In this document: positions 9,580-20,800 of the stretch, in pieces | Layout: each line of letters opens with the position of its first letter | Position numbering within the stretch: position 1 is the stretch's first letter | DNA from: Symbiodinium natans | Taxonomy: Eukaryota; Sar; Dinophyceae; Suessiales; Symbiodiniaceae | NCBI GenBank assembly: GCA_905221605.1 | Contig: CAJNDS010000269.1 | Span: 496,767-560,766, forward strand | Reading direction: 5' to 3' | DNA length: 64,000 bases | The notes under the pieces: model-generated | Seen by the model: only the letters and a program-made list of their open reading frames with translations | What the model was told of the DNA's origin: nothing | The model's database searches: none | Made by a program: the position numbers and the translations under genes

Positions 9580-12440
9580 TGCGCCGTGGTCGCCCAGGGA
9601 CTCGGAGGCGCCCCCGGAACAGTGGAAAGAAACGAGGGGATTTGGGGGTTTAGGGTTTAGGGTTTAGGGTTTAGGGTTTAGGGTTTAGGGCTTTAGGGCT
9701 TTAGGGCTTTAGGGCTTTAGGGCTTTAGGGCTTTAGGGCTTTAGGGTTTAGGGTCAGCAGCCGGCTCCCTGGCATTCAGACAATTTGATAAGCGCCTCAA
9801 ATGCCCGTTGCACTGAAGGCCTCGAGCTCTGCTTACGGTTCGGTGGCGGCTGCTGCGCGACCCTGCTTCTGGGATGGAGCAGCTGATTTCCCGAAACCCT
9901 AAACCCTAAGCCCTAAACCCTAAACCCTCAAGCCCAGTGCTTTGTTTGCTATTGCCTCAACTCTACAGGAGTATCTGGCCTTTCAGCTCCCCCCAAGCCG
10001 TGGAAAGGGTTTAGGGTTTAGGGTTTCGGGTTTAGGGTTTAGGCTTTAGGGGTTCAGATCCCCGAGCCGAAGCGTCACGAGCTGCGTCCCGCAGACATGC
10101 TGAATTCGACCTTAAGAACCCCCAACTTGGTACTCAGCAGTAGAGTATGTATCCCTTTATATAACCTTTTTGGGGTAATATTTTCATATATTCCCCTTAT
10201 CATCCAAAAGGTAAACCTTTAGTTCCCCTGGGTACTTCCCTAGGAATCCCTCATCAGGGGAGGTTACACGCATGGGCTACATAGAAGCGGCTCTTTTTTT
10301 TGGTACTTAAGACACGGAGACCTAGAAACCGCAAAACATGAACGCGCATGAAACAGCGCTTAGGAAATATTGGTGAGTGTAATATACGGCCTGTTCTTTG
10401 TGGGGTGCCAGGAATAAGAGAGAAGGTCTGGGCCCCAAGCCCCAAACCCTAAGCCCTAAACCCTAAGCCCTAAACCCTAAACTCTAAACCCTAAACCCTA
10501 AACCCTCTAGGATGGCCATGGTCTTCCCCCCTTTGCTCTTCGTGCGGACCCGAGCCGAGCGTGGTTGGGACGCACGCGTCGCGCCTAGGCCGAATCTGGA
10601 GACTCGGGATACTTTAGGGTTTAGGGTTTAGGGTTTAGGGTTTAGGGTTTAGGGTTTAGGGGCGGGGACTTCCCTTGTTTGTAGTACCGCCAACGACGTG
10701 TGTGGCCAAGTCTCCACGACCATGCTCGTTTGTTGAAGATAGCTGGAAGGGGTTCCTGGGGGAATGTAGCAACCGCTTCTAATACCCGAGACTGCAGCAC
10801 TGCATGACAGTCTTCTTCACGCAACGGGCCCACGCCCACATGAGCAACAAAGGCTCCTATGTCAGAGAGTGCCCTACACTGGGACAAGCCGGACTCTAAA
10901 CCCCAAACTGGAACCCCCTCCCCTCCCCCCCTCCACCCTCTCCCAAGCCCTCTCCTTTTTGATGGAATCTTTTAGAAACCCTAAGCCCTGAACCCTAAAC
11001 CCTAAACCCTCAACCCTAAACCCTGAGCCCTAAACCCTAAACCTTAAACCCCTAACCCTTCGTTGAAATTATGGCCTTATTGGTGGACCGTGGAGGCCCA
11101 GGTTTAGGGTTTTAGCTGCGGTTCCTACTTGGGTAACTTATACATCCACAAGGCCCTTAACCTTAAAAGCCCCTGTTCTGATTTGACTATCAGACATGAA
11201 CCCAAACTGGTTAGGTGTTTTTTTAGGATTTAGGGTTTAGGGCTAGGGTTTAGGGTGTAGGGCTTAGGGGTTTAGGGTTTAGGGTTTAGGGCTTAGGGTT
11301 TAGGGTTTAGGGTTTAGGATTTAGGGTTTAGGGTTTAGGGCTTGATGATCCCCTCGAAACCAAAGAAGGGCGCCCTTTTTATTCCTAGATTACTCCTGGG
11401 TCTAGTTGAAGCACCACTGCTCAGGTTTGCGGGAGCCGGGGAGGCGCCATGGGTTTGGGTGGGCTATGGGTTCCTGTCCCGCAAAACCCGCCAGAATCCT
11501 GCACCCTAACCCCTACAGCCCAAAACCCCGGCATTGCTTGGGCTTCGCGTGGGTTTTTCTTCTGCTTCCAGTAGCTGCGGGGGCGCGACGGACTCTTCAA
11601 GATAACCCTAAACCCCAAACCCCAATGGCTAACAGGACCCTCCAGCTGCTAAAGCCCTAGACTCTGCAAGCCCTCAGCTTAAAACCTACACAGAAACCCA
11701 AGTCGTAGCCCTAAACCCTAAACCCTAAACCCTGAACCCTGAACCCTAAACCCTAAACCCTAAACCCTAAACCCTAAACCCTAAACCCTAAACCCTAAAC
11801 TGAAGAAGCACCTAGTGGTTGCCAGGCTTGGCAATGATCCTGGCCATCGGTACCAGCGTTTGGATTCTCAGCAGCCCGTCGCAAGAGAGTTCCTTTGGTG
11901 GGAGGGCCGCGCAGCGCGGTCAGAGTCCCGGTGTGAGGATGGCATCCCTGAACCCTAAACCCTAAACCGCAAACCCTAAACCCTAAACCCTAAACCCTAA
12001 ACCCTAAACCCCAAACCCCAAACCCCAAACCAAAACCCTAAACCCTAAACCCGAATTCACCCTAACCCGAAGCGCCTACATCGCAATAAGTCCTAAACGG
12101 CCCCAAGCCCGAGCGGCTTGGTGGGTCAGACTCGGGAATTCTGAGGGCCCTTGCTTAAGTGAGCTTTGGATGCTGATTGTGAGAATATACGGTTTAGGGT
12201 TTAGGGCTAGGGTTTAGGGTGTAAGGTTTAGGGTTTCGGGCTGCGGATGCTTATGGTGACAGTATCTGCAGATTGTGGAGACATGAGCATGTTGCAGAGG
12301 CAGACTTGTGCACGTCTGCATGTTCATCCTAGAAGGGGACCCTTCTCAAGCCGCTTCCGGCCCTCTTAAACAGGGACCTTCTTCAGAGGGTCTATATCCC
12401 CAAGGGTCCCCCCCCCGAATCCTATCCCCTAGTTCCGTCA
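9580..12440. other. Exon-poor stretch with many arrays
   Basis: Contains TTTAGGG and GGGCTTTA arrays at 9648-9755, mixed arrays at 10440-10505, 10615-10660, 10975-11060, 11226-11342, 11709-11801 and 11950-12052, and a family 4 tail at 11,346-11,411. Unique islands between them, for example 9760-9890 and 10,040-10,120, may hold short exons but none could be tied to a family. Confidence 0.5.
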
Positions 12441-13490
12441 GTCCAAGGCAACACAGCTCTGGTTGAGGATATCTTGGCTACCATCCAGACCCAGAGCAAT
12501 CAGACTCTTAGTAGCTGAGTGAGTACACTTTGCACTTTTGGGGATACTATAATCCCCTATGAACCTAAAATTTACACTATTTTTGGGGCTTATGAACTCA
12601 GCAACTAAGGACTAATCAGACAGCAGCTTGAATTGGGCTGCGATCGCTTCGCAAGCAGGAAAATGGCCACAGCATGCCGTCCAGGGTCGAAGCCGCTTGG
12701 GTTTAGGGTTTAGGGTTTAGGGTTTCTTCTGGATAGTCGTAATTCGGAGTGGTTGACTGGGGGGTGCGCGATCACTTGCACTTGTTCCACGCCTTGGGCC
12801 ACAGTCTTAGGGTCTGCGCCTGAACCCTGAAACCCTAAACCCTAGACCCTAAACCCTAAACCCTAAACCCTAAACCCTAAACCCTCAACCGAACGCGTTC
12901 TGACTTTCCTTCTTGCTCACCTTGGCAGGCACTCAGCCTCCCCTTGCAGATCATGAACACCGAGAACGGCATGCTCAAGAGCCAGAACGAGAGGCTGGTG
13001 GAGGACAACCAAGCGCTGCGTGCGCAGAACCAAGTCCTTCAGGACGAGCTTCTTGGCAGCTCTCGCTCTCTCACTCTTGCTTGCTCTCTCTGTTGCTCTC
13101 TGTATTTTGCAGGCATAAGTCGTCGCTACAACCGTCCTTAGGTAGGTGCTCGGAGTGTTATAAGATACCCTCTACTGCATTCTAACCCTGCTTACAAGTT
13201 CCATGAACCTCCAAGTAGCACTTAGCTTTTAGGGTTTAGGGCCAAGTCTCCCTGGCTGGGTGTGGGGGGGGGGGGGGGGGTATTGTTTCATGTCATCCTG
13301 ACATACAAGCAACATGTTTAGGGTTTTAAGCTTTAGGGTTTAGGGTTCAGGCTAGACGGTTTAGGGTTTGGGGTTTAGGGTTTAGGGTTTGGGGCCCTTG
13401 TGAGCTGCCGCCACCGAAGAGCAGCCGAGGCTCGTAACGCAGAACCGCCTCAAGCGGGCCAGAGAAAATCAAGAACGTGCCCAAAGGCCG
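12441..13490 (+). CDS. Coiled-coil protein, several exons (partial)
   Basis: The best exon is 12950-13056, which follows CCCCTTGCAG and reads IMNTENGMLKSQNERLVEDN then QALRAQNQVLQDELL, with leucine or hydrophobic residues at heptad spacing. An exon at 13408-13490 reads NRLKRARENQERAQR, also helical and charged. An upstream island at about 12441-12505 reads LVEDILATIQTQSNQ. Together they suggest a long coiled coil of unknown role, possibly of the bZIP or cytoskeletal type. No start or stop could be fixed. The link between the three exons is inferred from spacing and strand. Confidence 0.5.
12498..12621. mobile_element. Family 1 TIR element, copy B, with 8-bp target duplication
   Basis: The element core at 12,507-12,610 starts CTTAGTAGCTGA and ends TCAGCAACTAAGG. 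It is flanked by AATCAGAC at 12,498-12,505 and 12,614-12,621. The duplication supports true transposition. It lies directly after a candidate coding island, so it may be an intron. Confidence 0.82.
12950..13056 (+). CDS. Coiled-coil exon
   Basis: Strong exon signal: CAG at its left edge, no stop, and GC-richer than the flanks. Heptad-like hydrophobics are seen at LKSQNERLVEDNQALRAQN. The intron that follows starts within GCAGCTCTCGCTCTCTC. Confidence 0.65.
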
Positions 13491-13584
13491 GGATGGGTTT
13501 ACCTAAACCCTAAACCCTAAACCCTAAACCCCAAACCCCAAACCCCAAACCCTAAACCCTAAACCCTCAACCCCTTTCCTTTCT

Positions 13585-13702
13585 CTAGGACCTGGGGTAG
13601 GCCCTTATTCCCCCTTTTTTTTTTGCCAGGTTTAGGTTCCCTTGTAAGCCCCTTCAAAACAAAAAGGGCACCCGTTTATTCCTAGGTTACTCCTGGGTCT
13701 AG
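13585..13702. mobile_element. MITE-like element, family 4, copy 1
   Basis: Starts CTAGGACCTGGGGTAGGCCC and ends TTACTCCTGGGTCTAG, imperfect inverted ends. Interior AAAAAGGGCACCCGTTTATT is shared with copies at 17,812-17,924 and 63,447-63,560 and a tail at 11,346-11,411. Confidence 0.7.
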
Positions 13703-13986
13703 TTAAGCTTCAGCTACTAGCCTGAAGAACTGCAACGTTGTATCTTCTTATTGTCACTGCACACCTCAACCCTGAAACCAAGTCAAGGCTTCCATAAAGT
13801 ATCCATTCATTGAAATCAAGCAGGCCGCTTTTCTGGCTTCGTAATAAGGCTAGAGGCCTCTCCTCCCAACCCATTTCCGCAGCCTCAGGCAGGGTATGGC
13901 TGAAGTGAAGGAATCCGTGAAGCAGCAGCTTGGCTCAAGAAGGGGCTTCTTGCTGCAGTGGAAGCCCTTCGTTGTAGGGTTTAGGC

Positions 13987-14206
13987 TTGGGATGTTCCCC
14001 CTTATACTAGCAGCTATATCCCCCTTGGAAGATTTTTGATTTTGTTCATATAACACCCAAGAGGGGATTAAATTAAACATATTATTATTTTTATTAAGGT
14101 TCTAAGGGGAGTATAGGCAGCCCATGGCAGCCCTTAATGGGGATTGTAAAAAGGGGTACTCTCATCCCTATTAAGGACTGTTAGTATAAGGGGGTAACAT
14201 CCCCAA
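13987..14206. mobile_element. Family 2 TIR element, longest copy (220 bp)
   Basis: Starts TTGGGATGTTCCCCCTTATA and ends with AAGGACTGTTAGTATAAGGG through CATCCCCAA, long imperfect inverted ends. TGTAGGGTTTAGG lies on both sides, so it appears to have entered telomeric repeat. Shorter copies are at 34,122, 42,796 and 52,660. Confidence 0.85.
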
Positions 14207-14722
14207 GTGTAGGGTTTAGGGAGGGCTTGAGGTTACTTTGCTGCCCTAAACCCTAAACCCTAAACCCTAAACCCTAAACCCTAAACCCTAACCACTAACC
14301 CCTAACCCCTAAACCCTAAGCTGCTTTGAGGCAGAGGCGGGCTTCTCCTTTCGGCTACGACCTCCTGCCCGCGGTCGGAAAATCTGCATGCCCGAAACGC
14401 TGGAAGGGGTACTGGGCCCTTGAGAATTCCATTATACTAACCCCCAAAACCCTACTCAAAATTATTCAGGCTCCTACAGCAGGACTTTGTGCAATGAAGT
14501 ACGGAAATCCCTAGCCAACCTCAATATTTTGAAGCAGGGACTGGTGCTTGAATGATTGGTGTATTCCCTTACTGGAGGTCGTCGGGCCTGGACATGCTGT
14601 GGGGTCCTTATGAAGTGGATTGTGAGATACTTGGAGGTATACAAGATACAAGGGGTACCCTAAACCCTAAACCCTTATACCCCACGACCCCTCCCCCCCG
14701 CCCCCCCCGAATGTTCGGAGAT

Positions 14723-14830
14723 GCCCAAGTCGTTGCCCAGGAGTTCACCCTCCGCTGCTTAGTCACGATCGTGTGGTCCTACGCTACGTTCAGGCCAGGG
14801 TTGCTCCAAGCGTCCCTTCCCCCTCTTGCC
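14723..14830 (+). CDS. Helical-repeat exon (LVTIVWSYATF)
   Basis: Reads AQVVAQEFTLRCLVTIVWSY then ATFRPGLLQASLPPLA. A CCCAG precedes EFTL, so the exon may begin at 14741. The W-S-Y-A motif matches helical repeats of RAP/FAST proteins. Confidence 0.5.
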
Positions 14831-17800
14831 AGGAATCCTAAAATTTCCTTAAGCCCTAATTTTGTCCCGAAGCCCTGGGAACTCTAAACAGGCCCTAAAC
14901 CCTAAACCCGAAGTCCATGACAAAGAGTCTCTTGAAAGAGGGAGGTTGCACCTGACACATGTTGAACAACCCCTGTATCTCGGCATTTCCCTAAACCCTA
15001 AACCCTAAACCCTAAACCCTAAACCCTAAACCCTAAACCCTAAACCCTAAACCCTAAACCCTAAACCCCACACCCTAAACCCTAAACCCTAAACCCCACA
15101 CCCCAAGAACCCTACACGTCGGCGAGTGCTCAGTCCATCCCCCCCCCAAAGCGGAGGCACAAGGAGGAAGCCCTGTTTCAGTCCATCGGCGACCACCTGA
15201 TTTCACAGGCGAGAGCCTGAGGATCCAGCAAGGGTTTAGGGTTCAGGGTTTAGGGTTTAGGGTTCAGGGTTTAGGGTTAGGGTTTTGGGCTGACCTGCTG
15301 CAACTCGGAAGGTCCATACTGCCAATTGCGGTGAGCTGGCGAACACAGCCGAGCACTCAGCTGGGGCTTCGCGTGCGCGTGCTGCGCTGGAAGGAGGTGC
15401 CCGTAGATCGTCAGGGATTGCACGTCACCCTGGCTTTGTTTGAAGCCCTAAACCCTAAACCCTAGACCCTAGAACCTAGAACCCTAGAACCCTAGAACCC
15501 TAAAACCCTAAAGCCCTAAAACCCTAGAACCCTGAAACCCTAAAACCCTAAAACCCTGAAACCCTAAAACCCTAGAACCCTAAAACCCTAAAACCCTAGA
15601 ACCCTAAAACCCTGAAATCCTAAAACCCTAAAACCCTAAAACCCTGAAACCCTAAAACCCTAGAACCCTAGAACCCTAAAACCCTAAAACCCTAAAACCC
15701 CTAAACCCTAAACCCTAAACCCTAAACCCTAAACGCTTCCAGCAGCTGAGAGACGTTGAGGCTTGGGCCTATGGGCTCCTCCAGATACAGCACGAGAGGC
15801 CCCGGGGGGGGCGGAATGTGCCGCGCAGTCCCCAGGGAGCCTGTAGGGTTTAGGGTTTAGGGTTTAGGGTTTAGGGTTTAGGGTTTAGGGTTTAGGGTTT
15901 AGGGTTGAGGGTACACCCGCAAGTGAGGAACTATCCCCTCTCAAGCATCTTGGGATGTAAGGAATCTGCCTAAACCCAAATTCTAAACCCCCTAAACCCC
16001 TTAAACCCCTTAAACCCCTTAAACCCCCTAAACCCCCTCTAAACCCCCTAAACCCCCCAAGCCCCCTATTCCCCCTAAAACCCCCTAAACCCCCTAAACC
16101 CCCCAAGCCCCCCAAACCCCCTAAACCCCCTAAACCCCCTAAACCTCCTAAACCCCCTAAACCCCCTAAACCCCCTAAACCCCAAACCCTACGCCGCGGT
16201 TGGGCTTTCAAGGGCCCCCCCACAATGTCTGACTTGCGGGGTTGGGGCGCCCTAAACCCTAAACCCTAAACCCTAAACCCTAAACCCTAAACCCTAACCC
16301 CTAAACCCTAAACCCTAAACCCTAAACCCTAAACCCTAAACCCTAAACCCTGTTTGGGGGTTTCGTGGGTGGCCTGCAGGCTGTTTCAGGAGCTGGCCCG
16401 ACGCGCTGCTGTCCGCTTGCAGGACTTCAAGCAGCAGGCCTGCAACCCTAAAACTTCGGGGGTTTAGGGTTTAGGGTTTTTAGGGTTTAGGGTTTTTAGG
16501 GTTTAGGGTTTAGGGTTTAGGGTTTTTAGGGTTTAGGGTTTAGGGTTTGCAACCCTTAAACATCCCAAAGCCCGCTCAGAGTGGGGCCTAAAGCGTCCGC
16601 GTGGATCAAAGTACATGTGCTCAGCTGTCGAAGGAAGTCGCCGGCATCATGTGGGGCTTCGCGGCCAACAACTTTTTTCAAACGGTCCGAGCCTTGTGTG
16701 ATGCACGGATCAGACCACGGACCGGCATGTGTGAGATGCTCCGCGAAGACGCTAAGCCTACTTGACAGTGACATCCCATGTCTGTTCCCATCTTCCGAGC
16801 ACACAAGGCATTTTTTAACAATGCGTCGCTGGCAGCTCAGAGACTAGCCCTGCGCCAAGAATTGTCTTCCTGCGCCAAGAGTTGTCTTGAGTCTCAGCGA
16901 ACATTCATCCACGACATGCCTGACTTCCCTGGACTTTTTTGGAGAATGGCAGCGCTACAATGTAGAAAGATCCCAGGTGCTGACGCCACAGCAGCTGACG
17001 AACATCCTGCCCTTGCCCCGAGATGTTTCGGAGTTGAAGGGTTTCGGGCCGCTACGCCCGGCAGGGATGCTACAGTAAATGGGGCCATGCTGGAGATTTA
17101 TGGATACTCATACTCAAGCCAAATATGCTTAGAGGTACAGCTGCAGCTGTGTCCCTGTTATGAGGCCCCTTAGAAGTCCCCTGTTTGGGTTTCGGATTCA
17201 GGGGATTTGCTGGGTACATTGGGCAGGTACTCGGTGCAGGGTTTGGGGCGGGGATTAGCTGTTCGTGCTGGGTGAAGGACCTTAACGCCGAAAACCCCCT
17301 AAAACCTCCCCGACAAAACCCCCCAAAACCTCCCAAAACCCCCTCATCCCGACGCTTGTGCTCAATCCGTCTTTCTCTCTCTTCTGTGATTCTCTGGTGA
17401 GTTTTTTTCAGGAAACGTCGGCGCACGGTGGGCATGGCGAGTGGAGGGTTGTGAAGAGGGGTTAGGGTTTAGGTTGTAGCGTGGTATAGGGGTAGGTTAG
17501 GAACCCCAAGCCCTAAACGAGAATTTTTAGGGCAGGGGGTGGGATCACTCAGCTACGCGAGTGCCCTAAACCCCACCTAAACCCAGGTAGGCCCTTCGGG
17601 TTTTCATAATTTTCCCTTTTTGGGGTTTGACAGGATGATACTTCGGAATGCTTTTCAGAGGGTTTTTCGGGGCCATCCTAGAAACCCTACCTCCAAAACA
17701 TCACCCAGGTGGGCTCTGACACGCAGGAAATGCCGGCAAAATTCGCTGCGAGGGGCCAAGGGTTCGATGGCACCCCTTACGAAGTCACCAACCCCGGGAA

Positions 17801-20800
17801 GGGCACCCTTACTAGGACCCAGAGTAAGCCCTTGTTCCCTTTTTGGAGGGTTTAGGTTCCCTTATACACCCCTTTAAACCGAAAAGGGCACCTTTTTATT
17901 CCTAGGGTTGCTTTGGGGCGTAGATGATGGTAATATGGTTGCTGGGCTATCAAACTCTATAACTTCAAAAAGAGGAGTGTAACTTGATTTCCTAAGGATA
18001 TGAACGTATTTCTGCACATGTGCGGTTGCACCCCGGCGGGCCCCTGGCCCTATCCTATCCCCTCTCCCCCCTTGTGGTTTTTAGCATTTAGGCCTTAGGG
18101 TTGTATAGGGGTTTACGGTTGTAGGGTTTTGGTTTTTAGGATTTCAGGGCTGGGTTGAGGGTTTTAGGGTTCTCGGGTTTTGGGGTTTCGGGGGTTTGGG
18201 GCTCAGGGTTCACTGGGGGAGCTGGGAGACGGTATGGCGGGGGGGAGAGATCCGTGCAACCATGTACACACACATGTGGGGGTTTCCGTCCTTTAATCAG
18301 GGGATTCTTATTTGGGGTATAAACGGGGTACCCCTATTCTCGAAAAATCCCCATATGAATGTGTGTATATATTTCTGTCTGTGTACAAGTATACATGTCT
18401 GCATGCCTTTCCACAGGCTCATGAGCAGCTACTTCGGATTTACTCGCTCCGATGTTCCGACAGGTTGTGCTCCACCCATATACACAGCAGCTCGTTTAGG
18501 GTTTAGCGTTTAGGGTTTATAGGGTTTAGGGTTTGGAGACAAGGGTTTAGGGCTCCGAGCTGAAAGCCCTGCTGGTAGCGCTGAAACCCTAAACCTGCAA
18601 ACCCTTCTAGGCCCGAAACCCGCAAACCCTCAGACCCTGAAACCCTCAAGCCCTGAAACCCTCAGAACCCTCAAACCCTTGAAACCCTTAAACCCTCAAG
18701 CGCTTAGAGCCTCAAACCCGTTAAGCCCTTACACTTACACCCTTGCCCCCCCACACCACCCGCCCCCAAAGCAAAAAGCAAAAAACATTGCCTAAACCCT
18801 AAACCCTAGACCCTAGACCCTAGACCCTATAACCCTAAACCCTTAACCCTAAACCCTAAACCCTAAACCCTAAACCCTAAACCCTAAGACCAGTCCTTGA
18901 GGCAAGCCGCGGTCATGGCGCTCCTTCCGTCTGCCACGCGGCAGCTTGACAGGCCGCGGGGCGTTTTGGAGGGTTTGCAGGGTGTTTAGGGTTTAGGGTT
19001 TAGGGTTTAGGGCTTAGGGTTTAGGGTTTAGGGTTTAGGGTTTAGGGGTTTAGGGGGCCGTAGGTGGGCTTAGAGGGTTTAGCAGATGTACAGGGTTTAG
19101 GGGGGTGTAGGGGGTTAAGGGGTAGCTGGGGTCGAGAACGGATGGGTATTACAAGGATGCCTGAGCAGGCGCCGCGTGTTCGGATGTTCTGCCATCAGTT
19201 GGGCCCAAGTGAACCCTAAAATTGGGCCTATCCACCCTGTATACTGTTCTAACCCCGATGGGGTATGGGATTAACACCCTAAACCCTAAACCCTAAACCC
19301 TCAACCTTTTGGGGTTCATGTCGTCCCCAAGGAGGGGGGCCATGGGGGCCTGCCAGGTTTAACATGCCCGAGATTGCCATCTGCTCTTTGGCCGCTGCCA
19401 AGGCGGGGTGAGCTGCTTGGGGGCTTGGCGGTTTGGCGGTTTAGGGTTTAGGGTTTAGGGTTTAGGGTTTAGGGTATCCCTGAGCCTTTTAACCCTTATA
19501 ACCCTAAACCCAAAACCCGAAGCGAACAAGAAATGCAAAAACAATAAAACAATCATCCCCACAGACTGGGCGGCACCCGGAGAGTCTGCCTAGTAACCCT
19601 AAACCCTAAACCCTAAACCCTAAACGAGACCCGGCCCAGCCGAGGTGGCCAAACACATGGAAGGCAACGGCAAAGGAGGCGCAATTCCCTCACGTGCTCA
19701 CCTGGCTCCCCGTGATTCTTCGTGGGGAATGAGGGAATTGGGGCCCTCTATACGTAAATATAAATAATTTAATTAGAAATATAGATAGATATATATATAT
19801 ATATACATATATACATATATGGTAGCATATATATATATACACTTTGAGAGATGAGTGTAGGACCTTACTCCCTACTAAGAACCAGCCAGTGTTTGCCTCG
19901 AAGGTCCCGAAGGTCGTGAAAAGCCCCGAAGCTTCATAGTCTCGGGCTTGTGCCACGAAGGTGGGGCAAAAGTCTCCAATGCGGTGGATTTCTGTACGGC
20001 CGCGATGCAGCAGGCGGGCGCTTTTCCGCGGAGTCCGCCGACTGTCACTAAAATCTCAACCCCAAACCCAACGCTCCAAAATGTCCCGATCTTCATCCCG
20101 TTCCCTGAACCCCCCATGTCCCCACGCCCGCTCCTGTAGCACTCGTGGGCTCGCATCTGCTACTTAGCCGGCCGCTCCACCAGCCCCAACGCCCGGAACA
20201 AAGACTGAATCCCCATAGGCCCAAACCAAACCAAATAATCATCCCAACACCTCCGGGGTTTAGGAAGTTTGGGGATCAAATTCCAAAACCCCAAAACCTC
20301 CCGAAACGAAGCCCTAAACCAAAGAATCATCCCAATACCTCTAGGGTTTAGGGAGTCTGCTGCTCGAATCCCGAAACCCGAAATCCCGAAACCCCGAAAC
20401 CCCGAAACCCCGAGCCCCTAAACCCTAAACCCCAAACCCCAAACCCCAAACCCCAAACCCCAAACCCCAAACCCCAAACCTAAACCCCAACGCCAGGCCC
20501 TAGGCCGGCTCGGGGAGCTGTCAAACCAGCTTCTGGTGAACTTGGCCGCGCCGGGGTCTCTGGGGCCTTGTCGGAGTTTAGGGTTTAGGGTTTAGGGTTT
20601 AGGTGTAGGGTTGAGGGTTTAGGATTTAGGGTTTGCTGTGATAGGGCGTAGGTGCTGTGAAGGTTAGGTTTCGGAACAAGCTCGACAGCTTCGTGAGGTA
20701 CGAAGAGCAGCTTTGGCCCGATTGTGGAGGGCCATCTAACACTTTTCTCCCACCCCACGCCGTCCGAGGCGGCAAAGCCACCCAAACCTTTTTCCTTTTA

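Larger units (their letters stand above)
13500..14700. other. Non-coding stretch with family 4 and family 2 elements
   Basis: Arrays at 13504-13570 and 14244-14320, a family 4 element at 13,585-13,702, and a long family 2 copy at 13,987-14,206. Frames at 14,326-14,514 and 14,552-14,720 have no recognisable content. Confidence 0.6.

Noticed and set aside
15885-16223. Minus-strand frame encoding a long Gly-Gly-Leu repeat
   Set aside because: It is a translation of the CCCCCTAAA array; no unique coding sequence and no start context.
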